From Nonomuraea montanisoli (GTDB lineage: Bacteria; Actinomycetota; Actinomycetes; Streptosporangiales; Streptosporangiaceae), in NCBI RefSeq assembly GCF_013363975.1, contig NZ_JABWGN010000009.1, positions 310,001-374,000 on the forward strand: a stretch of 64,000 nt of DNA, written 5' to 3'. The translations under genes were made by a program, and so were the position numbers. Below the pieces are notes generated by a model. That model saw only the letters and a program-made list of their open reading frames with translations. It searched no databases and had not been told where the DNA came from. Shown one piece after another: positions 54,297-62,511 of the stretch (positions are counted from its first letter, which is position 1; each line of letters starts with the position of its first letter).

Positions 54297-55109
54297 TCAC
54301 TGGAGCCATCGGGTGCTCCTTCTCTGCAGCGGCAGGTAGACCGCCATGACCAGCGCGGCGACCAGGACCATGTCGAGGCTGAGGGCCAGGCCGACGTTCT
54401 CGAAGCCGGTCTGCACGTCACCGGAGAGTGCGGCGGCGATCTTCAGGGTGACCAGCGGCAGCACGGTGCCCGCGCCCATCGCCGAGGCGGTGGCGTAGGC
54501 GGCGAACGCCGCGCCGAACAGCAGCACCACGCCGCCCAGCAGGCCGGGGGTGAGCACCGGCAGGGCCACGTACCGCCAGTACTGCCAGGACGTGGCGCCG
54601 TTGTTGGCGGCCGCCTCGCGCCACTGCGGGCGCAGGCCGTCCAGGGCGGGCGCGATGACCAGCACCATGAGCGGCACGGAGAAGTACAGGTAGACCAGCG
54701 CCAGGCCCCAGAAGGTGAACAGTGTGCCGGACGGCAGGCCGAGCAGGTGGCTGATCACGCCCGAGTTGCCGAGCGTGGCCACCCAGAAGAAGGCCAGCGG
54801 CACGCCGCCGAAGTTGGCCAGCACGCCGGAGGCGGTCAGCACGGCCTCGCGCAGCGCCCGGGAGCGGGAGGTGACCACGGCCTGGGCGAGGAAGGTCCCG
54901 AGCACCGCCCCCAGCACCGCCACCACGGCCGACAGCTTCACGCTGTTGCCGAGCGCGAGCAGGTAACCGCCCCGCATGGTGAGCGCCAGGTTGCCGAACC
55001 CCGGCGAACCCTCGACGGTGAAGGCCCCCGCCACCATGGCGACGGCGGGGATCCCGAAGGCCAGCGCGACGAAGGCGAGCAGCGGCAGCGCGCCGAGCAT
55101 GCGTGTCAT
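54297..55109 (-). CDS. ABC transporter permease (PotB/PhnU-like)
   Basis: 270 residues; ATG 55109 shares one base with the upstream stop. Six TM helices; EAA-type loop QWREAAANNGATSWQYWRYVALPVL. First permease of the importer. Confidence 0.91.
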   Translation of the reverse strand: MTRMLGALPLLAFVALAFGIPAVAMVAGAFTVEGSPGFGNLALTMRGGYLLALGNSVKLSAVVAVLGAVLGTFLAQAVVTSRSRALREAVLTASGVLANFGGVPLAFFWVATLGNSGVISHLLGLPSGTLFTFWGLALVYLYFSVPLMVLVIAPALDGLRPQWREAAANNGATSWQYWRYVALPVLTPGLLGGVVLLFGAAFAAYATASAMGAGTVLPLVTLKIAAALSGDVQTGFENVGLALSLDMVLVAALVMAVYLPLQRRSTRWLQ

Positions 55110-56251
55110 CAGCTCGCCACAGCCGCGTCCCAGGTCTTGGCCAGGTCGTCCTTGGCCTTGTTGACCTGGGCCTCGCTCGGGAACTTCGGCTCACCCTGGA
55201 CCGGCGGCAGCTTCTCGGCCAGCGCCTTGTCGATGGTGCCGTCGGCGACCATCGAGGGCATCAGCACGGGGCGGGCGCCGCCCTTGAGCCACAGGTTCTG
55301 CCCCTCGGTGCTGTAGAGGAACTCCATCCACAGCCGCGCGGCGGCGGGGTGCGGGGCGTCCTTGTTGACGGCCTGCACGTAGTACTGGGCGTAGACGCCG
55401 TCGGTCGGCACCGCCACCTGGAAGTCGAGGCCCTTGGGCAGGAACTGCTCGCGGTATCCGGCGTTCAGGTAGTCCCAGTCGATGCTGATGGGCGTCTCGC
55501 CCTTCTCGACCGTGGCGGGCGTGGACTCGACGGGGTTGTAGTTGCCGGCGTCCTTCAGCTTCTTGAAGAACTGCACGCCGGGATCGATGTCGTCGAGCGA
55601 GCCGCCGTCGGACAGCGAGGCCGCCCACACGCCGGCGAAGGCCGAGCCCGACTTGTTCGGGTTGCCGTTCAGCGCGACCTTGCCCTTGTACTCGGGCTTG
55701 AGCAGGTCGGCGAAGGTCTTCGGGCACGTGGTGATCTTCTTGGCGTCGCAGCCGATGGAGACGTAGCCGCCGTAGTCGTTGACCCAGAGGCCGTTCGGGT
55801 CCTTCTGGCCCTCGGGGATCTTGTCCCAGCTCTGCACCTTGTAGGTCGCGTACAGGCCCTCCTTGGCACCGCTGAAGCCGAAGGCCTGGCCGACATCCAG
55901 CACGTCGGGCGCGCGGTCCTGGCCCTTGCGGGTCTTCACCGCGCTGATCTCGTCGGCGCTGGAGGCGTCGGGGTTCTCGCTCTCGACCTTGATGCCGTAC
56001 TTCTCCTGGAACTTCTTGATGATCTCGCCGTAGTTCGCCCAATCCGGCGGAAGGGCGATGACGTGCAGCTTGCCCTCCTTCTTGGCCGCCTCGACGAGCT
56101 TGTCGAGACTCCCGAAGTCGGCGGCGGAGGTCGCCGTCGCGGCGTTCACCCCACCTGTCGTCGTCTGTGTCCGGGTGGCCGGGGCGGCGCCGCACGCCGC
56201 GGTCACTACCGTTAGAGCTGCGATCAAGCCTGCGATGCGAGGTGCGGACAC
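55109..56251 (-). CDS. ABC substrate-binding lipoprotein (spermidine/iron/2-aminoethylphosphonate type)
   Basis: 380 residues from GTG 56251, four bases after GGAGG. Lipobox TAAC with Cys near residue 18. Type II periplasmic-binding fold (PotD/PhnS/FbpA group). The gene order binding protein-permease-permease-ATPase-phosphatase with a divergent GntR regulator resembles 2-aminoethylphosphonate import loci, but no phosphonatase or transaminase follows. Phosphonates, polyamines or a phosphodiester are possible substrates. Confidence 0.88.
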   Translation of the reverse strand: MSAPRIAGLIAALTVVTAACGAAPATRTQTTTGGVNAATATSAADFGSLDKLVEAAKKEGKLHVIALPPDWANYGEIIKKFQEKYGIKVESENPDASSADEISAVKTRKGQDRAPDVLDVGQAFGFSGAKEGLYATYKVQSWDKIPEGQKDPNGLWVNDYGGYVSIGCDAKKITTCPKTFADLLKPEYKGKVALNGNPNKSGSAFAGVWAASLSDGGSLDDIDPGVQFFKKLKDAGNYNPVESTPATVEKGETPISIDWDYLNAGYREQFLPKGLDFQVAVPTDGVYAQYYVQAVNKDAPHPAAARLWMEFLYSTEGQNLWLKGGARPVLMPSMVADGTIDKALAEKLPPVQGEPKFPSEAQVNKAKDDLAKTWDAAVAS

Positions 56252-56291
56252 GTCGCCTCCACTCTCTGGGGTGTGGCTAAAGGTAGGGGAA

Positions 56292-56305
56292 CTTGTACAA
56301 ACAAG
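56292..56305. promoter_or_regulatory. GntR-type operator
   Basis: CTTGT-ACAA-ACAAG inverted repeat in the 110-base gap between the divergent binding-protein and GntR genes, 57 bases before the GntR start. Confidence 0.5.
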
Positions 56306-56361
56306 GCCAGAGGTAGTTAGTCGCATGAACATTGCTATTTCATGAACAGGAGGGCTCGCGG

Positions 56362-57090
56362 ATGGCTGCGCGCTATGAACAGATCGCCGCTGAGCTGCGT
56401 GACGAGATCCTGACCGGTGTTCACCCGGTGGGATCCCAGTTGCCCTCGGAGGCTGAACTCGCTGCGCGCTATTCGGCCGCCCGCGGCACCGTACGGCAGG
56501 CCGTGGCGATCCTCGCCGCCGAGGGGCTGATCGGCTCACGGCAGGGCGCGCGGCGCATCGTGCTGGGCGGCGAGCGCAGCCAGAGCTTCGCCGAACTGCA
56601 CAGTTTCGCCCAGTGGGCCAGATCCAAGGGGCATGTGGTGGGCGGCGAGGTGCTCGCCCAGCGCCGGCGCGGCGCCGGGCCGGCCGAGTCGGTCAGGCTC
56701 GGCACCGCCGAGGTGCTCGAGGTGCTCAGGCTGCGCACGCTGGAGGGCGAGCCCGTGCTGCTGGAGCGGACCGTCTACGCCGCGTGGATCGCGCCCGCTG
56801 TCGAAGAGCTGCCGCGTGACTGCGAGTCGGTCACCCAGGCGCTGTACGACAAGGTCGGCCTGGTCTTCGCCTACGGGGAGCACCTCATCGACGCGGTCGC
56901 CGCGAGCAGCGAGGACGCCCGCCTGCTCGGCGTGCGGCGGGGCAGCCCGCTGCTGCGCCAGCGCAGGATCACCACCACTCAGGAGGGGCGTCCGGTGGAG
57001 TGGTCGGACGATCGTTACCGGGCCGGCAGCGTCGCCTTCAGCATCCGCAACTCGATCGGCGCCAACCCCCTGGCCCGGCTGGCGCTCTGA
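56362..57090 (+). CDS. GntR-family (HutC/UTRA) transcriptional regulator
   Basis: 242 residues; ATG 56362, eight bases after GGAGG. N-terminal winged helix with LPSEAELAARYSAARGTVRQAV; C-terminal UTRA effector domain. Divergent from the ABC operon and likely its repressor through the CTTGT/ACAAG site. The ligand would be the imported compound or a derivative. Confidence 0.92.
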   Translation: MAARYEQIAAELRDEILTGVHPVGSQLPSEAELAARYSAARGTVRQAVAILAAEGLIGSRQGARRIVLGGERSQSFAELHSFAQWARSKGHVVGGEVLAQRRRGAGPAESVRLGTAEVLEVLRLRTLEGEPVLLERTVYAAWIAPAVEELPRDCESVTQALYDKVGLVFAYGEHLIDAVAASSEDARLLGVRRGSPLLRQRRITTTQEGRPVEWSDDRYRAGSVAFSIRNSIGANPLARLAL

Positions 57091-57121
57091 TCGCTTCGAA
57101 CGCGTGCTGCCGGGCCGCGGC

Positions 57122-57940
57122 TCAGCTGTTCGCGCGGATGGTCTTGTCGATCCAGTCGCCGTAGGCGGGCACGTTGGTGTAGAGGCCGGGGCCCTGCTCG
57201 CAGGAGGGGCTCTTGGCGCCGGGGCCGGAGGTGACGCCGATGAGCTCCCAGCGGCCGCCGCGGCCGCGCCGGATCTGCGGGCCGCCGGAGTCGCCGTTGC
57301 AGGCCATGGCCTTGGGCTTGCGGCTGATCGTGCACAGGCGGGTGTCGTCGGCGAAGCCGGGGCCGCACTCGGAGGCCGCGCCGCGGCGGGTGTCGAGCTG
57401 GCGCAGCTTCGCGGTCATCTTCCAGCCGGCCGGGTCGGTGCTGGACTTGGTGACGCCGAAGCCGAGGATCCGGGTCGGCGTGCCGGGCTTGCCCGCCTGG
57501 TCGGCGATCGTGATGGGCCTGATGCCGACCGGGCGGTCCAGGCGGATCAGCGCGATGTCGTTCTTGTTCGGCGAGTTCTGGGCGTAGTCGGGGTGCAGGA
57601 ACGCCTGTGCGATCTTGCGGACGGTGCCGCCGGACTTCCGGCGGTCGCTGCCGACGCGCACCGTGCCCTTCGGGATCGAGCCGATCTCCATGTCGAGGCA
57701 GTGCGCCGCGGTCACCACCCACCGCGGGTCGATCAGGGCGGCGCCGCAGTTGCCGTCCGTGAGGCCCATCAGAGGGGCCGTGGTCGGGATGCTCGCCATG
57801 AAGGGGTAGGACTCGGTGGGCTCGGAGCCGTTGATGATCGCTCCGGCGCTCCCCGCGGTGATCGCGAGGCAGGCCGCGCCGGCCAGCGCGACGACGGCGG
57901 AGCGGGAGACGATACGGCGGAACGAGGTGGTGCCGGACAC
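57122..57940 (-). CDS. Secreted trypsin-like serine protease
   Basis: 272 residues from GTG 57940 after AAGGG. Signal peptide (~1-34) leads almost directly to IINGSEP, equivalent to the mature trypsin N-terminus, so there is little or no propeptide. Triad complete: His80 in TAAHC, Asp128 in NDIALI, Ser218 in GDSGGP. Six Cys could make three disulfides. In contrast to the 11638 protein, this one should be active. Convergent with the GntR gene. Confidence 0.92.
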   Translation of the reverse strand: MSGTTSFRRIVSRSAVVALAGAACLAITAGSAGAIINGSEPTESYPFMASIPTTAPLMGLTDGNCGAALIDPRWVVTAAHCLDMEIGSIPKGTVRVGSDRRKSGGTVRKIAQAFLHPDYAQNSPNKNDIALIRLDRPVGIRPITIADQAGKPGTPTRILGFGVTKSSTDPAGWKMTAKLRQLDTRRGAASECGPGFADDTRLCTISRKPKAMACNGDSGGPQIRRGRGGRWELIGVTSGPGAKSPSCEQGPGLYTNVPAYGDWIDKTIRANS

Positions 57941-58067
57941 GGGTGAAGCCCTTCATCGGATGGTTGCGATGTCATGAAACTAGGTGTCCGGCTTGATCGG
58001 GGCCATCATGTCAGCAGGCCATCACGCGGTAGGGAGGACCCCACCCGACGTGCCCGCCTGACGGCCG

Positions 58068-58089
58068 CCCCGGCCGGGTGCGGCCGGGG
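58068..58089 (-). terminator. Hairpin terminator after the M14 gene
   Basis: CCCCGGCCG / CGGCCGGGG, perfect nine-base arms with a GGTG loop, about nine bases beyond the M14 stop on the minus strand. Confidence 0.65.
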
Positions 58090-58097
58090 ACGGACGA

Positions 58098-59417
58098 TCA
58101 GGAAAGGTGCGCCCGCCTCACGGAGTCCGCGGCGAGCAGCGCCGCGCCGAGTTGCACGGCGACCAGCGAGCGGAGCGGGATCGGCGTGCCCGTCGCCTCG
58201 GCCTCGGCCTCCTCGAACCACTCGTCGAAGCGCGCCCCGAGCCGGGCGCGCTCGGCCCGGACGGCAGGCGTCAGGTTGCCCGCGGCCAGCTCGGCGTCCA
58301 GCATGCGCAGGTAGGTGCCGCAGTACCTCAGCCGCATGAGGTGCACGAGCTGCCGGCCGCCGACCACCTCGGCCACCGTGGCCGGGCGGTCGGTGCCGGG
58401 GAGGCTCTCCCAGTCGGCGATGAACTCGTCGTGGGTGCCGACGAAGTCCTCCAGCGCCCGGCGGAAGGGCGAGTGAACCGTCAGGTCGCCCTTGACGCGG
58501 GTGAGGGAGGCGGCCAGCTCGGCGATCAGGGCGCGCTGCCCGTCCAGGGAGTCGCGGATCACCGCGCCGTACTCCTGATCGGCGGGGGTCTGGTCGGCGA
58601 CGCGGGGGTCGGCCCAGTAGGGCAGCTCGGTGACCAGGTGCAGGGCGCCGAAGCGATCGGCGTAGTCGACGCTGCCGCCGCCGATGCCGTACGCCGCGGC
58701 GAGCTCGGACCCCCGCGGGGTCAGGTAGGCCGCCGGGCCGATCCGGACGGCGCTCGGCACCTCCGGCGGGCCCATGTGCAGGGGCAGCCCCTCGGCCGCG
58801 GCGAGGGCGGTCAGGCGGGCGGCGAGCGCGGGGTCGTCCTGGCTGAGGTAGTAGAACGCGCCCTGGAGCTCGCCGTTGTGCAGGGAGTAGACGAAGGCGG
58901 GCCTGACCTCGTCCATCAGCCGCATCAGCGCCGCGGTCTCCGGCAGCGTGCGGTCGAAGAAGTAGTCCTCGCCGGTCAGCGGGAAGGTCCATTCGACCTG
59001 GTCGGCCTCCGCCGGGCGGTAGAAGTGCTCGGCGTAGGCGCGGCGGTCGCTCGGGCGGGCGTACCAGCCCTCGTTGAGCCGGGCGCCGTCGGGGTCGGCG
59101 CACGGGAGGAGGTGCCAGCGGAAGCCGAAGTCCTCCCGCAGCGCGGTGTCCTCGACGAGCTGACGCAGCAGCGTGCTGACGGTGAGGGCGCCGATGGGCT
59201 CGTTGGGGTGGGGGCCGCCGATGATCACGGCGTCGTGGGGGCCGGCGCCGATGGTCGCCACGCGCAGCGGCTCACCCAGGCGGGACGTGCCGATGCGGCG
59301 CAGGCGTACCAGGTGGGGGTGGGCGGCGGCGAGGTCGTCGAGCTCGGCGTGCATCTGGTCCACCGTCGGGAACGCGGTGAAGTCGGGCACGCGGCTCATG
59401 GGGGAGGTGACATCCAC
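58098..59417 (-). CDS. M14-family zinc carboxypeptidase
   Basis: 439 residues from GTG 59417, seven bases after GGAGG. Metal-binding HPNE (about residues 70-73) and His in VYSLHNGE; no signal peptide, so cytoplasmic. The C-terminal ~150 residues are helical and not part of the standard peptidase. Divergent from a TetR gene across a palindrome. Cleaves C-terminal residues of peptides or peptidoglycan fragments; with the nearby D-aminopeptidase and beta-lactamase-like proteins, unusual or D-residue peptides are plausible substrates. Confidence 0.88.
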   Translation of the reverse strand: MDVTSPMSRVPDFTAFPTVDQMHAELDDLAAAHPHLVRLRRIGTSRLGEPLRVATIGAGPHDAVIIGGPHPNEPIGALTVSTLLRQLVEDTALREDFGFRWHLLPCADPDGARLNEGWYARPSDRRAYAEHFYRPAEADQVEWTFPLTGEDYFFDRTLPETAALMRLMDEVRPAFVYSLHNGELQGAFYYLSQDDPALAARLTALAAAEGLPLHMGPPEVPSAVRIGPAAYLTPRGSELAAAYGIGGGSVDYADRFGALHLVTELPYWADPRVADQTPADQEYGAVIRDSLDGQRALIAELAASLTRVKGDLTVHSPFRRALEDFVGTHDEFIADWESLPGTDRPATVAEVVGGRQLVHLMRLRYCGTYLRMLDAELAAGNLTPAVRAERARLGARFDEWFEEAEAEATGTPIPLRSLVAVQLGAALLAADSVRRAHLS

Positions 59418-59430
59418 TTTCGGGCCTCCT

Positions 59431-59464
59431 GATAATCTGGATTATTCTAGTAAATCAGATTATC
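59431..59464. promoter_or_regulatory. TetR-type operator palindrome
   Basis: GATAATCTG and CAGATTATC form perfect nine-base arms 16 bases apart in the 69-base gap between the divergent M14 and TetR genes. AT-rich against a GC-rich background. Position suits repression of both genes. Confidence 0.7.
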
Positions 59465-59486
59465 TTTACGGCATGCAGGAGATGTC

Positions 59487-60098
59487 ATGCGGCTGACCAG
59501 AGCGGAAAGCAAGGCCGCCAACAAGCGCGCGCTGATCGAGGCCGCGCGCGAGATCGTCGGCCGGGACGGCTCGAAGGCGAAGCTGGAGGACATCGCCGAG
59601 CTGGCCGGCCTGACCACGGGCGCGGTCTACTCGCTGTTCGGCGGCAAGAACGGGCTGATGGCCGCCATGGTCGAGGACTATGTCGGCCCGCTCGACCTGC
59701 GCGCGGCCGAGACCGGCGGGTCCGGCGCGCGGCTGGAGGAGGCCGTGGCCGAGATCGCCCGCCGTTTCCTGCGCATGTCGGCCGACCCGCAGGCCGGCGG
59801 CAGGCTGCTGTTCGAGACGCGCGTGCTCGACCTCGTGCTCAACGACCCCGACCTGCGCGGCAGGCTCAACGCCTCGATCAGGTCGACCGAGGTCGCGCTC
59901 GCCGAGCTGTTCACCGGTCGCGAGCACGACGGCGGCGCCGTCACGGGCGAGCAGGCGCTCCGCCTGGCCCGCGCGCTGAAGGCCCTGCTGTCCGGGCTCG
60001 GCCAGGACGTCGTGCTCGGCGCCCACGAGGCCGACGAGGAGTTCTTCGTCCGGACCGCCCAGGCGCTGATCACGTCGAGGGTGCTCGGGCCGGCCTAG
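59487..60098 (+). CDS. TetR-family transcriptional regulator
   Basis: 203 residues; ATG 59487 five bases after GGAG. Helix-turn-helix KLEDIAELAGLTTGAVYSLFGGK, then an all-helical ligand domain. Probably controls the M14 gene and the downstream MFS/M55 genes through the palindrome at 59431-59464. Confidence 0.93.
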   Translation: MRLTRAESKAANKRALIEAAREIVGRDGSKAKLEDIAELAGLTTGAVYSLFGGKNGLMAAMVEDYVGPLDLRAAETGGSGARLEEAVAEIARRFLRMSADPQAGGRLLFETRVLDLVLNDPDLRGRLNASIRSTEVALAELFTGREHDGGAVTGEQALRLARALKALLSGLGQDVVLGAHEADEEFFVRTAQALITSRVLGPA

Positions 60099-60161
60099 AT
60101 CACGGCCGGGGTTCGGGGGGACCACACGGCCGCACGTCACCCCACCCCGAAAGGCAGAACC

Positions 60162-61595
60162 ATGTCCAGATCCGGCTTCGGCGTCATCGGCGCGCCGGTG
60201 TTGTTCATCGGCGTCCTCCAGGCCATGGAGATGACGCTCTCGCCCGCGCTCCCGCTCGTCCAGCGGGACCTGGCGGCCTCGCCCGGCGCGCTCGCCTGGA
60301 TCTTCACCGGCTCGCTGATCACCTCGGCGATCAGCACCCCGATCGTCGGCCGCCTGGCCGACATGTACGACAAGCGGCGCCTGCTGCTCGTGCTGATGGC
60401 GATCAGCGGAGCCGGGGTCCTTCTCGCCGGCCTGGCGCCGAACGTCACCGTGCTGATCACGGGCATGGCGGTCGAGGGCGTCTGGCTGGGCGTGCTGCCC
60501 CTGACCGTGGGCCTGTTCCGCGACACCCTCACGCCCGAGCGCGCCGCCACCGGCAACGGCCTGGTCGTCGGCGTCGCCGCGCTGGCCAGCGCCCTCGGAC
60601 TCATCCTGGCCGGGCCGATCAGCTCGGCCCTCGGCTACCGGTGGCTGTTCCTGCTCGCCGTGGCCGGTGTGGCGGCGGCGTGCCTGTGGGCGTGGTACAC
60701 GGTGCCGGCCACCCCGCGCGCGGCCGGGGGCCGCGTCGACTGGGCGGGCGGGCTGCTGCTCGGCGGCGGCCTCGCCCTGCTCATGCTGGGCCTGACCACC
60801 GCCTCCGCCTGGGGCTGGACGGCCCCGGCCACCCTCACGCTGTTCGCCGCCGCCGCGCTCACGCTGGGTCCGTGGGCGGTCGTCGAACTGCGCGTCGCCG
60901 ACCCGCTCGTGGACCTGCGGCTGCTGGCCGGCCGCACCCCGGCCGGGGTGACGGCGATGGCGCTCGTGTTCGGCTTCGCCTCCTTCGGCCTCATCGTCGC
61001 CCTGCCGATGATGCTGGCCGCGCCCGTCGAGACCGGCTACGGCCTGGGCGCCGACACCCTGTGGATCGGGATCTACATGTTCCCCATGGGCGTGGCGGGC
61101 ACCCTGGTCGCGCCGCTGGTCGGGCCGATGAGCAGGCTGCTCGGACGGCGCGCCGTGCTGGTGCTCGGCAGCGCGCTCGTCTGCGCCGGCACCGGCCTGC
61201 TGGCCCTGTGGCACTCCTCCCCGTGGCAGGTCGTGGCCGGGGTGACGATCATGGGACTGGGCGGCTCGGTCGGCCTCACCGCGGGGCTCAACGCCGTGGC
61301 CTCCGACGTGCCCGCCGACCGCGCCGCCGGGGTCAGCGGCGTGGTCTTCGTCGCCAAGAGCGTCGGCGGCACGTTCGGGGCACAGCTCGGCGCCATGGTG
61401 CTGGCCTCCGGCGCGGTGGCGGGGGTGCCCACCGAGCGCGGCTTCGTCGAGACCTACCTGCTCTCGGCGGCGCTCGGCCTGCTGGCCGTCGCCGCCGCCT
61501 TCGTGATCCCCGCCGTTGTGCGGGAGGCGCAAGCCCGGGCCGCCGTTTCTGCCCCGGCGACGAAGCCCGCCGTACGCCCCGGTGAAAGCCTGTGA
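60162..61595 (+). CDS. MFS transporter (DHA2-like exporter)
   Basis: 477 residues, about 14 TM helices. Motif A-like GRLADMYDKRR between helices 2 and 3. DHA2 members are proton-driven drug or metabolite exporters. 63 bases after TetR; its stop overlaps the M55 gene start (GTGA), so export and peptidase are coupled. Confidence 0.91.
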   Translation: MSRSGFGVIGAPVLFIGVLQAMEMTLSPALPLVQRDLAASPGALAWIFTGSLITSAISTPIVGRLADMYDKRRLLLVLMAISGAGVLLAGLAPNVTVLITGMAVEGVWLGVLPLTVGLFRDTLTPERAATGNGLVVGVAALASALGLILAGPISSALGYRWLFLLAVAGVAAACLWAWYTVPATPRAAGGRVDWAGGLLLGGGLALLMLGLTTASAWGWTAPATLTLFAAAALTLGPWAVVELRVADPLVDLRLLAGRTPAGVTAMALVFGFASFGLIVALPMMLAAPVETGYGLGADTLWIGIYMFPMGVAGTLVAPLVGPMSRLLGRRAVLVLGSALVCAGTGLLALWHSSPWQVVAGVTIMGLGGSVGLTAGLNAVASDVPADRAAGVSGVVFVAKSVGGTFGAQLGAMVLASGAVAGVPTERGFVETYLLSAALGLLAVAAAFVIPAVVREAQARAAVSAPATKPAVRPGESL

Positions 61596-62452
61596 CGATG
61601 ACCGACGTCTACATCTCCATCGACATGGAAGGCGTGGCCGGCATCGCCACCATGGACCAGGTCTCCCGCGGCGGCCACGGCTACGCGCGGGCGCAACGCC
61701 TGATGACCGCCGAGGCCAACGCCGCCATCGAGGGCGCCTTCGCGGCCGGGGCCCGCAGCGTCCTGGTCAACGACAGCCACGGTGCCATGGACAACCTGCT
61801 GCACGAGGAGCTCGACCCGCGCGCCCGGCTGATCTTCGGCACGCCCAAGCTCGACTGCATGGCCGAGGGCATCTCGGCCGAGCACGACGTGGCCCTGTTC
61901 CTCGGCTACCACGCCGCCGCCGGATCGCCGGGCGTGCTCGCCCACACCTTCTCCTCGCACTTCCCCGAGGTGCGCCTCAACGGCGCGATCGTCTCGGAGG
62001 CCGAGGTGAACGCCCTTCAGGCGGCCGCCGTCGGCGTGCCCGTGGGGCTGCTCACCGGCGACGACGTCATCTGCGGCGTCGCCGGCAAGGCGCTGCCCGG
62101 GGTACGCACGGTCGCCGTCAAGATCGCTCACGGGCACACCGCGGCCGACAGCCTCTCGCCGGTCGCGGCGCGGCGGCTGATCAAGGAGGCGGCTGCGGAG
62201 ACCGTGCGCTCGGCCGGGGGGCTGCGGCCGGTCGAGCTGCCCGGCGTGCTGGAGCTGGAGATCGACATGCCCACCACGCCCGCCGCCGAGCTGGGCGAGC
62301 TGGTGCCCGGCGTGCGCCGGATCGCCGACAAGACCCTCGCCGCCACCTTCGCCACCCCCAGGGAGGTGCTCGGGTGCGTGACGACGTGCTCCCACCTGGC
62401 CGCCGACGCCATGATCGCCAGGATGGCCCTGTACGGCAGGCCAACCCGGTAG
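61592..62452 (+). CDS. M55-family D-aminopeptidase (DppA-like)
   Basis: 286 residues from GTG 61592 (GTGA overlap); ATG 61598 is an alternative. M55 marks: N-terminal SIDMEGVAGI and NDSHGAMDN metal-binding motifs, and HTFSS. DppA-type enzymes are zinc D-aminopeptidases acting on D-Ala-type peptides. Cytoplasmic. Confidence 0.92.
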   Translation: MTMTDVYISIDMEGVAGIATMDQVSRGGHGYARAQRLMTAEANAAIEGAFAAGARSVLVNDSHGAMDNLLHEELDPRARLIFGTPKLDCMAEGISAEHDVALFLGYHAAAGSPGVLAHTFSSHFPEVRLNGAIVSEAEVNALQAAAVGVPVGLLTGDDVICGVAGKALPGVRTVAVKIAHGHTAADSLSPVAARRLIKEAAAETVRSAGGLRPVELPGVLELEIDMPTTPAAELGELVPGVRRIADKTLAATFATPREVLGCVTTCSHLAADAMIARMALYGRPTR

Positions 62453-62511
62453 CCCGCAGGTTTGCCGCTCCGGACAATCGTTTCGAACCCGGACGACCAG
62501 ATACTCGGACG

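Noticed and set aside
56281-56361. DasR-type site for the GntR/HutC regulator
   Set aside because: The consensus ACTGGTCTAGACCAGT is absent; the gap instead holds CTTGT-N4-ACAAG.
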